From positions 297,328,150 to 297,392,149 of the forward strand of contig NC_064619.1 of NCBI RefSeq assembly GCF_023898315.1: DNA of 64,000 nucleotides. The letters run 5' to 3'. The position numbers and the translations under genes are program-made. The notes under the pieces are model-generated. The model was not told the origin of the DNA and ran no database searches. It worked only from the letters and a program-made list of their open reading frames with translations. This document shows positions 22,390 through 32,645 of this stretch, piece by piece. The stretch is from Schistocerca nitens (Eukaryota; Arthropoda; Insecta; Orthoptera; Acrididae). Each line of letters begins with the position of its first letter. Within the stretch, counting starts at the first letter, position 1.

Positions 22390-22492
22390 TGAGGTACTGT
22401 TGGAAGTAAAGCTGTGAGGGCGTGTCGTGAGTCGTGCTTGGATAGCTTAGTCGGTAGGTCCCTCGTTCGAATCCCGGTCAGGAATTTTCGAA
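22390..22492 (+). repeat. SINE family D copy, internally deleted
   Basis: Plus-strand copy with leader GAGGTACTGTTGGAAGTAAA, A box (AGCTTAGTCGGTAG) and B box (CTCGTTCGAATCCC). About 40 bp of the anticodon-arm region between the boxes are missing. Confidence 0.75.
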
Positions 22493-23261
22493 GACGTATA
22501 TATTTATATTCTTCTTATATACATACTGACTACGTATCCTACTGCAGCTGATAAAAGTAGGACCACGCTCGAAGTCTCAAAAATCTTTTTCCATTAAGGG
22601 ACGATGGCTGCTTGTGGTGTGGTATGGAGTGATTGCAACAATACAAGTAGCCAAAATGATTATAACACGTATCCCACATACAGTAGGAATGAATGTTATT
22701 AGGTAGCAATTTCTGTGAAAACTGTATACAGAAAAGTTTTCTGGATATAGAGCAGATTCATGCTGTAAAACAACTGTCACTAAATTGTTACAACCCATGT
22801 TTAAGCCATGTTTGCAGTCACGAAAATATTAACCCTTTTCAGTGGGAAATAACAGATTCCTACTCTTTCTGCGACACAAAACCAATAAAATTGAGTCTCC
22901 TACACCTTGTGCCTAGGAACTCAGCAAAATAAACAATCTTTAGAACTGTGACCATATGCGACGCTCATCATAAGAGCCACGATGAAATGTAAGTGGACCT
23001 CGTCGACATAGAGCAATAGTTTCTTCCTTAATAGACCCAGAGGAAGGTAATTGCACGTGTACTCTAATCGTCTGTTTCATCCAACTAGTGACAGTTACTT
23101 TATTGTGAAGGTGAAAGTTTAAATTTGATAGGGCACAGAAATTCGGTGGTTGGTGAACGAAGACAAGAAAAATTGTAGCAGGACATGGCTGGAGAAAAGA
23201 GTGAAAGGGGAACATAGCTCGCAGAGTTTTGAGTAGAAGACAATTTGTTCGTTGCTGCTAC
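22493..23261. other. No gene recognised
   Basis: Open frames up to 90 codons exist on both strands (for example 22940-23215, minus), without a recognisable motif. Confidence 0.4.
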
Positions 23262-24131
23262 TTTCCCAATATATATAAATGACCTAGTAGATAGTGTCGG
23301 AAGTTCCATGCGGCTTTTCGCGGATGATGCTGTAGTATACAGAGAAGTTGCAGCATTAGAAAATTGTAGTGAAATGCCGGAAGATCTGCAGCGGATAGGC
23401 ACTTGGTGCAGGGAGTGGCAACTGTCCCTTAACATAGACAAATGTAATGTATTGCAAATACATAGAAAGAAGGATCCTTTATTGTATGATTATATGGTAG
23501 CGGAACAAACATTGGTAGCAGTTACTTCTGTAAAATATCTGGGAGTATGCGTGCGGAACGATTTGAAGTGGAATGATCATCTAAAATTAATTGTTGGTAA
23601 GGCGGATACCAGGTTGAGATTCATTGGGAGAGTACTTAGAAAATGTAGTCCATCAACAAAGGAGGTGGCTTACAAAACACTCGTTCGACCTATACTTGAG
23701 TATTGCTCAAAAGTGTGGGATCCGTACCAGATCGGGTTGACAGAGGAGATAGAGAAGATCCAAAGAAGAGCGGCGCGTTTCATCACAGGGTTATTTGGTA
23801 AGCGTGATAGCGTTACGGAGATGTTTAGCAAACTCAAGTGGCAGACTCTGCAAGAGAGGCGCTCTGCATCGCGGTGTAGCTTGCTGTCCAGGTTTCGAGA
23901 GGGCGTTTCTGGATGAGGTATCGAATGTATTGCTTTCCCCTACTTACACCTCCCGAGGAGATCACGAATGTAAAATTAGAGAGATTCGAGCGCGCACGGA
24001 GGCTTTCCGGCAGTCGTTCTTCCCGCGAACCATACGCGACTAGAACAGGAAAGGGAGGTAATGACAGTGGCACGTAAAGTTCCCTCCGCCACACACCGTT
24101 GGGTGGCTTGCGGAGTATAAATGTAGATGTA
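23262..24131 (+). mobile_element. 5'-truncated Jockey/CR1-like LINE with 3' end
   Basis: An open frame from about 23245 to 23916 carries the palm and connection of the reverse transcriptase: IYINDLVDSV, catalytic FADD (23317-23328), NIDKCNVLQI, VKYLGVCV, RLRFIGRVLRKC, YKTLVRPILEYCSKVWDPY and EEIEKIQRRAARFI. One frameshift near 23900 moves it into the frame with GDHECKIREIRARTEAFRQSFFPR (to 24043). The 3' untranslated end GAGTATAAATGTAGATGTAG closes the element at about 24131. Truncation at the 5' end is normal for target-primed reverse transcription. This is the best-preserved copy of the family that is decayed at 5.5-7.3 kb. Confidence 0.93.
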
Positions 24132-24359
24132 GTTTAAGGATTATAAAGGTCGTAATTCGATTGTATTCGTGGAAGAGACCTGACGTCGCACCAAGGTTTC
24201 AGAAAGATTATTGTAATGCTAAGACAAATAGAAATCAAAACTGCAAGATGTTTCCAGTGACTGATGTAGATTCTAAACATAATTTATGGGTTATAAACAG
24301 CAGATCAAAACTGAAGAAACTGCTTCAAATTGATGTGTAGGCTACGATTGATTGAAAGT
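24132..24359. other. Spacer
   Basis: No supported feature. Confidence 0.4.
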
Positions 24360-25800
24360 GAATACAATATAAAACCAATGTATAGCTTTGAGAAAGGAAA
24401 TAGTGAAAGTAGCAGAGGACCAAATAAGCAGGAAGACGAAGCCCAGTACAAATCCCTGAATGACACAAGAGGTACTGCATTGTACTGGCGGAAGGAGAAA
24501 ATATAAAAATGTAGCAGAAGCTGACAATGGGGAATACAGATGTCTAAAAAATGAAACTGACGAAGCACAAAATAGCTAGGCAGGTATGGCTAGAGGACGA
24601 ATACATGGCTGTAGAAAAAATGCAAGATTAGAGGAAAGCCAGACGTCGAATACAAAAAAATTAAAGAGACCTATGCAGAAAAGAGAAACATCTATATGAA
24701 AATTTGGATGTGCGGATTCAAATAGAAACACTCGAGGCAATACTAAGCCTACTACTTATCCAAGAATACAGGATGAATAAGGTAAACCTACGTTTATATA
24801 ATTTATATATTTGGAGAAAGCCTTTGACGCTGTTGTCTGGAATACCTGAAATTCCTAAGCTTGCAGAGATAAAATACGGGAAGCGAAAGGTTATCTGTAA
24901 CTTGTACTAAAACGAACCTGCAGTTAGAACGTCAAAGAACTTGAAAGGGAAACAACAGTTGAGAAGCAAGTGAGACAGGGTTGCGGCTTGTTCCCAATGT
25001 TATTCATTTGTACATCGATCAAACTATGAATGAAACCAAGGAGTAATTTTGGGAAGGAATTGAAGTTCAGAAAGAAGCTACTGATTTTTTGGGCTTTACT
25101 GATGACAATGTCATCTGTCGCTGATGTTAAAAAACTTGGAAGATCAGTTGAATGGAACTGGTGGTGTACTGAAAAAGAGTCATAATATGAACAATAAGAA
25201 TAATAAAACAAGAGTAATGGAATGCGATCGATGCGATGCTGATGGTATTTAATTAGGAAACGAGGCATTAAAAATTGTAGATGAGTCTTGTCATTTATAC
25301 CGAAAAGCATGTGATGATGCTTGAATTAGATAGGAAATAAAATGCAGACGGCCAATAGCAAGGAAAGCATTTCTCAAAAACAGAAATTTGTTGAGGACAA
25401 ATAGAAATTTATTTGTTAGGTAATGTTTTCTGAAGTCATTTGTATGAAGTGTAGCACTGTACTGAAATGATACTTGGAAGACAAACAGTTGAGACAAAAG
25501 TGAATAGAAGCTTTCGCAGTTTTGTGCTACAGAAGAATGCAGAAGAGTAGATGGTTCAAATGGCTCTGAGCACTATGGGACTCAACTGCTGAGGTCATTA
25601 GTCCCCTAGAACTTAGAACTAGTTAAACCTAACTAACCTAAGGACATCACAAACATCCATGCCCGAGGCAGGATTCGAACCTGCGACCGTAGCGATCTTG
25701 CGGTTCCAGACTGCAGCGCCTTTAACCGCACGGCCACTTCGGCCGGCTAAGAGTAGATGGATAGAGCAAATAACTGAGGAGAACCTACAGAAGATTCGGG
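24360..25800 (+). mobile_element. Heavily decayed RTE LINE, interrupted by a SINE
   Basis: The plus strand shows RTE blocks in all three frames: KYKSLNDTRGTALYWRKE (about 24450-24500), KIARQVWLEDEYMAVEK (about 24560-24620), an FEKAFDAVVWN-like RT block (about 24810-24845), RVMECDRCDADGI with LGNEALKIVDES (about 25215-25290) and PIARKAFLKNRNLLRTN (about 25350-25400). After the SINE at 25553-25747 a short RVDGIEQ-like piece continues. Stops are frequent. This is an old copy in the opposite orientation to the RTE elements at 14.2, 27.7 and 61.1 kb. Confidence 0.72.
25555..25747 (-). repeat. SINE family A copy
   Basis: Minus-strand copy inside the decayed RTE. The target-site duplication AAGAGTAGATGG occurs at 25543-25554 and 25749-25760. 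Its diagnostic GCAGCGCCTTTAACCGCACG head variant is shared with the copy at 39906-40081, so the two may belong to one subfamily. Confidence 0.92.
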
Positions 25801-26848
25801 TATTACGAAATAGTGGGATAATGTGGCATGCCAGCGTTCCTTCTCTTTCAGGTGCTATTGCTTCGTGGGAATATCGGACACTACTTTTCATGACTCCCAT
25901 GATGCTCTGTATTGAGTGGCGACCATTTGTCAAGACTTTTGTTCGCTGTTCAATAAAGTTTGTGGTCCAGCTTTGTGGAATTTCTACATGTAACTTTTCA
26001 AAATATTGTATTCAATATTACATGTGTGTATTAGATACTGAAATGCTGCTGTTTGTGCTGATTCATTTGAACACGAACGCCACCTGTGCAGTGTCCTCAA
26101 TACCTTGCAAGTGTTAGTTGTGGTCACAAGAGTGATTTGTGTAGATGTCACTACATTGCGTCGAATGTAGCTGAATTCCAACGTGGCAAATTGTTGCTGG
26201 TCGTAACCAAGGTGTTTCCGTACCCAACGTACCCGAAGTGTTCCGTCTATCAAGAGGAATTGTGTCGAAGATTTATACCGCTTACAGCGAAAGTGAAAGA
26301 ATATCATCCGCTAGGTCGTAACACAGACGAAAGTGTGTGTTAAGTCATCGTGACGGACGGTCGTCGAAAAGGATTGTGACGAAATATAAGAGGATAACAT
26401 GTGTAAAATTCACTACAGAACTGAACATCCCATTCTCGAACCCTTTCAGGGCCAAAACAACACAAGAAGATCTCCATAAGAATGGTATTGGAGGGCGAGT
26501 TGGAGTTTGAAAACCACCCGTAAATGATGCATATGCCCGTAACAGGAAAACGTGCTGCTGAAATCTTAAAACCTGGAGTATGGAGCAGCGCAACAAAGTA
26601 ATTTGGTCACTCGACTTTTGTATCACATAGTTTCCAACTTCTGGCCGAGTTCGTCCCGAAAGTGAAACATGGCGGGGATCGGTGATGATTTTTGCACCGA
26701 TATCGTTATGTGCGCCCCATTGTTCTACTCTGCAAGGACACATTACTGCCCAGAGTTAAGTAACCATTTCGGCTGATGAGGTCCCTCCTATATTCTTAGT
26801 TCCCCAGTGGTGCTGGTGTGTTCCAAGACGACAGAGTTCCTCTTCACA

Positions 26849-27041
26849 AGCCGGCCGCTGTGGCCGAGCGGTTCTAGGCGCTTCAGTCCCAAACCGCGCT
26901 GCTGCTACAGTCGCAGGTTCGAATCCTGCCTCGGGCATGGATGTTTGTGATGTCCTTAGGTTAGTTGGGTTTAAGTAATTGTAAGTCTAGGGGACTGATG
27001 ACCTCAGATGTTAAGTCCCATCGTGCTCAGAGCCATTTGAG
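26849..27041 (+). repeat. SINE family A copy splitting a Tc1 catalytic block
   Basis: Full tRNA-like head and tail, flanked by TCCTCTTCACA at 26838-26848 and 27042-27052. It interrupts the Tc1 remnant between FQDDRVPLHT and GRT. Confidence 0.93.
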
Positions 27042-27252
27042 TCCTCTTCACACAGGTCGCACCGTGGTCTCCTCTGGCCATCATAGTCTCCAGATCTCAG
27101 TATTATTGGGCCTCTGATGTCTATTTTGGAGAGAAGGGGCGTAAATTCCACCATCGTTACCTGAACGTACCTCTGTTTTCCAGGAAGAATGATGTGAAAA
27201 CCATGTAGGATCTGTATTTATCCGTTCCGAGACGAATGAAACCAGTTTTGAA

Positions 27253-27445
27253 GCCGGCCGGGGTGGCCGAGCGGTTCTGAGAGTTACAGTCTGGAACGGC
27301 GCGACCGCTACGGTCGCATATTCGAATCCAGCCTCGGGCAAGAGCGTGTGTGATGTCCTTAGGTTAGTTAGGTTTACGTTTTTCTAAGTTCTAGGGTACT
27401 GATGACCTCAGAAGTTAAGTCCCATAGTTCTCAGAGCCATTTTTG
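27253..27445 (+). repeat. SINE family A copy
   Basis: Full-length, flanked by the 13-bp duplication AACCAGTTTTGAA at 27240-27252 and 27446-27458. The B box is mutated (CATATTCGAATCC). Confidence 0.93.
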
Positions 27446-27619
27446 AACCAGTTTTGAATGCCGACGGCTTTTCTACGCTGTGTTAAATATGGTAATATGT
27501 TGTGTTATTGGTATTTCCAAATTCCTGCAGTACGAACACCGAAAAAGATGTCCAGTAGAGGCAGAATAGCGGGGAGATCGTTTATACTACACTATTCTCT
27601 AGAAATGGGACTCGCCATT

Positions 27620-28526
27620 CTTCTGTCCGGTCCGATGTGGCTCGCAGCGAATTCCTCTTTTGTGCCAACCGCTTCATCCCAGAGTAGGACTTGCACATAA
27701 CAATTGTTTGTTATATGTATTCCAATCTCTGTCTTCCTCTACTGTTTTTACCCTCCACAGCTCCCTCCAGTACCGTGAGAATTATTCCCTGATGTTTTAA
27801 CAAACGTCCTATCATCCTGTCCCTTCTTGCGGTTAGTATCTTCCGTGCGTTCCTTTCTTCGTCGAATCTGCGGCGAACATTCTCATTTATTCTGTAGCCC
27901 CACATCTTTGACGCTTCCATTCTTTTCGTTTCCAGTTTTTCCGCAATGTTCGATTCACTACCATACAATGCTGTGCTCCAAAAGCATATTCTCAGAATCA
28001 TCTTCCCAAAATTAAAGCCGATGTTTGATATCAACAGACTTCCATTGGCAAGGAATGCCTTCTTTGCCTGTGCTAATCTGTTTTCATGTCTTCCTTTTTC
28101 GACCATCATGTGTTATTTTGTCTCCAAGGTAGCCAAATTCCTTAACTTCGTCTACATCGTGGTTGCCAATTTCGATATGTTTATCGCTAGTCTCATTTCT
28201 GCTACTCCTGATTACTTCGTCTTTCTTGCGTTCACTCTTAGTTCATAGTCTGTACTCCTTAGACTGCTAATTACATTCAACATAACTTACTCTTCACTTC
28301 CATCGAGGATAGCAATGTCATCAGCGAATCTTACCATTGATATCCTTTCACCCTGAATTTTAATCGCGCTCTTGAATACTTTTTTATTTCTGCCATTGCC
28401 TCTCCGACCTAGAGATTGAACAATTGGGATGAAAGTTTGCGACTCTGACTTATACCCATTTTTATCTGTGCAATTCTTTCATTGTCTCCCAATATTATTG
28501 TTTCCTCTTAGTTCCTCTACATATTG
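27620..28526 (-). mobile_element. RTE LINE fragment (3' part)
   Basis: The minus strand gives the palm and post-palm blocks of RTE: an FADDIA-type box near 28310-28330, then KMILRICFWSTALYGSES, EASKMWGYRINENVRRRFDEERNARKIL and DRMIGRLLKHQG. It is about as long as the matching part of the copy at 14.2 kb, with several frameshifts. A Tc1 interrupts the 5' side at 28527. The 5' piece of the same element type resumes near 29515. Confidence 0.82.
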
Positions 28527-28528
28527 TA

Positions 28529-29513
28529 CAGTATGTGATCAAAAGTATCCGGTCACCAACAAAAACATACGTTTTTCATGTTAGGTGCATTGTGCTGCCA
28601 CCTACTGCCAGGTACTCCATATCAGCGACCTCAGTAGTCATTAGACATCGTGAGAGAGCAGAATGGATCGCACAGGAATTCCTAACTGCGTCAGGATCCA
28701 CTGCAAGTACTATGACAGTTAGGTGGGAGGTGATAAAACTTGGATTTCATGGTCGAGCGGCTGCTCATCAGCCACACATCACATCGGTAAAGTTCTAGGC
28801 GCTACAGTCTGGAACCGCGCGACCGCTACGGTCGCAGGTTCGAGTCCTGCATCGGAGATGGAGGTGTGTGATGTCCTTAGGTTAGTTAGGTTTAAGTAGT
28901 TCTAAGTTCTAGGGGACTGATGACCTCAGAAGTTAAGTCCCATAGTGCTCAGAGCCATTTGAACCAGATCGGTAAATGCCAAATGGTACCTCGCTTGGTG
29001 TAAGGAGCGTAAACATTCGACGGTTGAATTGTGGACAAACGTTGTGTGGAGTGACGAATCATAGTACACAATGTGGAGATCCGACGGCAGGGTGTGGGTA
29101 TGACGAGTGCCTGGTGAACTTTATCTACCAGCGTGTGTAGTGCTAACAGCAAAATTCGAAGGTGATGGTGTTATGGTGTGATCGTGTTTCCCATGGAGGG
29201 GGTTTGCATCCCTTGTTGTTTTGCGTGGTACTATAATAGCACAGGTCTAGATTGATGTTTTAAGCACCTTCTTGCTTCCCACTGTTGAAGAGCAATTCGG
29301 GGATGGCGATTGCACCTTTCAACCCGATCGACCACCTGTTCATAACGCACAGCTTGTTGCGGAGTGGTTACACGACAATAACATCTCTGTAGTTGACTGG
29401 CCTGCGCAGGGTCCTGACCTGAATCCTATAGAACACCTGTGGGATGTTTTGGAACGCCAACGTTTGACACACGTCCCCAAACTCACAGATTCTACACGTC
29501 AACTTGAGTAGTC
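28529..29513 (+). mobile_element. Tc1-like transposon (DD34E), partial, carrying a SINE
   Basis: The terminal GTGATCAAAAGTATCCGG starts two bases after a TA (28527-28528). The N-terminal DNA-binding half is mostly deleted. The catalytic part survives: VWSDES with a stop close by (29050-29070), VWVXRVPGELY, then MLPTVEEQFGDGDCTFQPDRPPVHN (second aspartate) and DWPAQGPDLNPIEHLWDVLER (catalytic glutamate), with 34 residues between the last two. It is the same family as 834-1838 but in the opposite orientation. The 3' terminal repeat is not visible; homology ends near 29513 at RTE sequence. Confidence 0.87.
28792..28967 (+). repeat. SINE family A copy lacking its 5' end
   Basis: Starts inside the tRNA head at GTTCTAGGCGCTACAG, so the first 20 or so bases with most of the A box are missing. 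Clean duplications ATCGGTAAA flank it at 28783-28791 and 28968-28976, so the truncation happened at insertion and not later. It sits in a Tc1. Confidence 0.9.
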
Positions 29514-29514
29514 G

Positions 29515-30050
29515 CTTGGTTGCCACTAAACCCTATGATTTCAGAAGTTCAGTCTTCCGTATGAGTCTCCTAAACTTCAGCCTCGTCTCAATCATTATTA
29601 ATTTCTGCTCCTGTGTATGCCTTGCAATCCAATATCTGATTGCGGAATCTCTGTCTTACCATGATGTAATGCAGGTGAAATTTTTCCATGCTGGAATCTG
29701 AAAGCGTTACCTCTTCCTCTTGTGATTTTTGAACAGGGTATTCGCTATAAGGAGCTGAAATTTACTACGCAATTTAATCAGTTTTACTCCTTTCTCATTG
29801 CTACTATCAATCCTTTATTGATTTGTAACACTTTCTTCTGGTACTTTCCATGATATCGCGTTTCAGTCCCCCATAATTATTAGATTGTCAGGTTATGAAC
29901 AGTCATATACTTTCTGTATCTTTTCACTGTCTACTTCAGACGTCGGCATGTATTCCTAAGCTGTTGTTGTTAGCGTTGGTTTGCTGCCAATTCTGATTAG
30001 AATACGCCCAGCATTGAACTGTTCGCCACACAGAAGTCAGTTAGACGTCG
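29515..30050 (-). mobile_element. RTE LINE fragment (5', endonuclease side)
   Basis: The segment from CTCCTAAACTTCAGCCTCGT through GGAATCTCTGTCTTACCATG to CTTGTGATTTTTGAACAGGG aligns by eye with 16330-16520 at the 5' part of the RTE copy at 14.2 kb, then continues toward the endonuclease. No frame is intact. It is probably the remainder of the element begun at 27620, separated by the Tc1 and by a deletion. Confidence 0.65.
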
Positions 30051-30065
30051 AAGCAATTGAAGCAA

Positions 30066-30267
30066 AGCCGGCCGTTGGTGGCCGAGCAGTTCTGGCGCTA
30101 CAGTCTGGAACCGCGCGACCGCTACGGTCGCAGGTTCGAATCCTGCCTCGGGCATGGATGTGTGTGTTGTCCTTAGGTTAGTTAGGTTTAAGTAGTTCTA
30201 AGTTCTATGGGACTTATGACCTCAGCAGTTGAGTCCCATAGTGCTCAGAGCCATTTGAACCATTTTG
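30066..30267 (+). repeat. SINE family A copy
   Basis: Full-length with duplication AATTGAAGCAA at 30055-30065 and 30268-30278. Confidence 0.93.
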
Positions 30268-30278
30268 AATTGAAGCAA

Positions 30279-31014
30279 CAGCCCAAAGGCGAAAATTGTT
30301 CTAAGTCAGGAATCCCTTCATAAATATACAATTTACTTAGAAGGATGACTAAAATGGCGATGATGAATTTTTCCTTTCTGATGTATTATTTGTAATGGAG
30401 TTAGCACCATCCGGAAGATAACGATGCTGAATGTGTGAAGATAAAGAGAGATTTGGATGAATTGTTTGTCTGTGGACCCACCTTCATTGTGCTGGTGCAG
30501 AGAGGAAGACTGCTTCTGTAATATCTGCAAATAAAATAAGCTGTTTCCTTACTAAGCAAGAAAACTGTGTTAGGAATTGTTTTACAGATAATATAAGATA
30601 ATGTATTATCTCTCATTACATCTTGTTTGTCTTAAGAATTTAGTTTCTCTTATTTCATTTTATTTATTTTATTTTTTTTGGTGGGGGGAGGGGGCTGTCT
30701 ATTCCAAATAACCCAACTGTTTTATTTGAAGCATTTTTCATTTAATTTATTTATAAGACGAAAAATATTTCTAAACTATTTTTGCACAAGATGTAACCAA
30801 TCAGAGATGGATTTTTTTTTTTTTTTTTTTTTTGGCGCAAATGCAACTGAGGTCATAGGCGCTCCAATCAAATTGAGCCTCTGTTCGTTTTGGTGTTGGA
30901 CATTTTAATGATTCTGGTCGTAAGTTAAGCTCACAAAAGTAAGTGGTGTTGTATAGAACCCGAATTTCTTATATTTGTTCTAATTATGGGAGAAGGAAAT
31001 TTGTGGACAACTTG
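30279..31014. other. No gene; T-rich tracts and a possible SINE tail
   Basis: Contains a GGTGGGGGGAGGGGG tract (30680-30695) and a run of about 22 T (30811-30832). The latter is followed by GGCGCAAATGCAACTGAGGTC and ATAGGCGCTCC, which resembles the GACCTCAG tail region of a SINE. No coding signal. Confidence 0.45.
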
Positions 31015-31265
31015 ACGGAAAGAACGTGTCGGTTGGAAGGACGCACCTTAAGACATCAAGGAATGGTCAATTTGGTAATGGTAGGAAGCGTCTGGGAAAA
31101 GTATGGGAAGTAAAAATTGTAGTGGGAGAGCAAAGCTTTTGTATAATGAGCGTTTGAAATGACGTTTGTTGCAGAAGCTTTGCAGAGGTGAAGAGGCGTA
31201 CACGAGATGTACTAGCGAGTAGAGCAGCGTCAGGCTACTCTACGGTCTGAGGGCTGTAACAGAAA
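31015..31265 (+). mobile_element. RTE LINE 3' end, just upstream of the CSP promoter
   Basis: Plus-strand blocks LRHQGMVNLVMVGSVWEK, then a GVCNDVCCRSFAEVKRRT region and a TACGGTCTGAGGGCTG 3' end correspond to the C terminus and untranslated end of RTE (compare HLLRHEG, LEGAVEG and LAQ at 14.2 kb). It is 5'-truncated. Its end lies about 220 bp before the TATA box of the CSP exon, so it limits how much ancestral upstream regulatory DNA remains. Confidence 0.7.
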
Positions 31266-31369
31266 CAGTTCTAGGCTTCAGGAGGTATGTCTTTTAGGGA
31301 GACACACTTCAGAGAATTTTGCAGAATCAAACCAATCGTGCCGTTGGGTGCCTGCGGAGGTCAGGGACC

Positions 31370-31560
31370 TATGACGGCTGCGATGACAGGTGGCACGTGG
31401 CCTGCAGTGTGGGCACGCGCGGCGGTGCGTGTGCCGACACCGCGGCTCGTCCACGGCCGGCGCCCCTCCTCGCAGCCGCGGCGACGCTATATATAGGGCG
31501 GCGCGCGGCGGCCGCGGACCCAGTAGTGGGCTGTGTAGCTGCTGGCCGCTGCTGAAGACG
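31370..31560 (+). promoter_or_regulatory. TATA-containing core promoter in a CpG-rich stretch
   Basis: A perfect TATATATA box lies at 31488-31495 in DNA very rich in CpG, unlike the AT-rich surroundings. A CCAGTAG match to the arthropod initiator sits at 31520-31526, about 33 bp after the first T of the TATA box, which is a plausible spacing. The start codon follows 43 bases after the predicted start site, giving a short 5' leader. Transcription start is inferred and not shown. Confidence 0.72.
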
Positions 31561-31564
31561 CGAG

Positions 31565-31748
31565 ATGCGAGTCCTGGTGCTGTTTCTGTGGCTGGTGGCG
31601 GCGTGTGCGGCGGCCGGCGTCGGCTCGGGCCTCGAACCCACTGCCGAGCAGATAGACGCGCTGCTCTCCAACAAGCGGCTCGTCTCCAGATACGTGCAGT
31701 GCCTGCTCGGCCGCAAGCGCTGCCCGCCGGAGGGCACCGAGCTCAAGA
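31565..31748 (+). CDS. Chemosensory protein (CSP/OS-D family), exon 1
   Basis: CSPs are small secreted alpha-helical proteins that bind hydrophobic ligands in sensillar lymph and other tissues. The exon encodes 61 residues plus one base. Residues 1 to about 20 form a signal peptide (MRVLVLFLWLVAACAAAG). The mature start has EPTAEQIDALLSNKRLVSRY, then the diagnostic YVQCLLGRKRCPPEGTELK, in which the two cysteines are separated by six residues, as in the family's first disulfide loop. The coding sequence breaks at AAG A/GTGAGT. CSP genes share an intron one base after this lysine codon, so the donor matches exactly. The remaining half with the CXXC pair was not found in the window. Start choice: first ATG after the promoter, in frame with the signal peptide. 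High confidence for family, lower that the gene is functional. Confidence 0.92.
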
Positions 31749-31754
31749 GTGAGT
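31749..31754 (+). other. Splice donor of CSP intron 1
   Basis: GTGAGT directly follows the phase-1 codon break and is a near-perfect U1 consensus. The ORF continues by chance to 31828, which is why the open frame looks longer than the exon. Confidence 0.85.
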
Positions 31755-31914
31755 GGCGCGCGCCCAACACACATTCACTGCACTCCATACTATCCGGCAG
31801 GCACTGTCAAGTATGGCCCGAGATATAGACGGGGGCAGAAACGGAGCGCTAAGTGTCAAGCGACAGATCAACATTGTCTTACAATCCGCCACGCTAACAT
31901 AAACTTACGTATAT

Positions 31915-32645
31915 TTTCTTTTCATCTCGTCTTCTGACTGATTCGATGCGGCACCCCACGAATTCGTCTCCTGTGCCAAACTTTTCATCTCAGTGTAGGA
32001 CTTTCAATCTACGTCCTGAATTATTTTCTGGATGTATTTCAATCTCTGTCTTCCCCTGAGCCGGCCGAAGTGCCCGAGCGGTTCTAGGCGCTTCTGTTTG
32101 GAACAGCGCGACCGCTACGGTCGCAGGTTCGAATCCTGCCTCGGGCATGGATGTGTGTGATGTCCTTAGGTTAGTTAGGCTTAAGTAGTTCTAAGTTCTA
32201 GGGGACTGATGACCTCAGATGTTAAGTCCCATAGTGCTCACAGCCATTTGAACCATTTTTTTTTTCTTCCCCTGAAATTTTTACCCTCTACAGCTTACTT
32301 TAGTACCATGGAAGTTATTCCCTGTTGTCTTTGCAGACTTCCTATAACCCCGCCCCTCTTCTTGTGAATGTTTCCCATGCCTTTCTGTCCTCGACAACTC
32401 TGCAGAGAACCTCCTCGTACCTTAATCAGTGAATCTAATTTTCAACATCTTTGTACAGCACCTCATATCAAAACCTTCCATTCCCTTCCTTTCCAACTTT
32501 ACCCACAGTGCATGACTCACTTCCACGCAATGCCGCTCTGTGCTCCAAACGCACATCCTCAGAAATTTCTTCCTCAGATTAAGGCCGATGTTTCATACCG
32601 ACAAGTAGACATTTTGGCCAGAATTTCTCATCACCGCACTGCGTA
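31915..32645 (-). mobile_element. RTE LINE 3' part, interrupted by a SINE (putative CSP intron)
   Basis: The plus strand shows the reverse complement of RTE 3' sequence: TCGTCTTCTGACTGATTCGA (3' end), ACTTTCAATCTACGTCC, the SINE at 32060-32264, then the region that in the copy at 14.2 kb encodes the post-palm blocks. It is heavily mutated, without an open frame. If the CSP gene continues downstream, this lies in its first intron. Confidence 0.78.
32060..32264 (+). repeat. SINE family A copy in an RTE element
   Basis: Full-length, with a 3' T-rich run and the duplication TCTTCCCCTGA at 32049-32059 and 32265-32275. It is younger than the RTE that it splits. Confidence 0.93.

Larger units (their letters stand above)
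26095..27480 (+). mobile_element. Decayed Tc1-like transposon carrying two SINEs
   Basis: In several frames the plus strand reads a DNA-binding remnant (IASNVAEFQRGKLL, about 26160-26200), MVLEGELEFE, RKRAAEILKPGVWSSATK (the WSXXXXXKVIWSDES region, first aspartate lost), a VKHGGDR block (26665-26690) and, across the first SINE, GAGVFQDDRVPLHTGRT, which holds the second-aspartate block FQDD. The SINE at 26849-27041 cuts this last block exactly; removing it and one duplication restores continuity. A second SINE lies at 27253-27445. Many stops. Edges are uncertain. Confidence 0.72.

Noticed and set aside
26860-26935. Possible tRNA genes at SINE heads (this and similar sites)
   Set aside because: The heads are joined to SINE bodies, are flanked by target-site duplications and have degenerate anticodon arms.
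31749-31828. Continuation of the CSP open frame past 31748
   Set aside because: A splice donor sits at the family's conserved intron position and the residues beyond it do not resemble a CSP.
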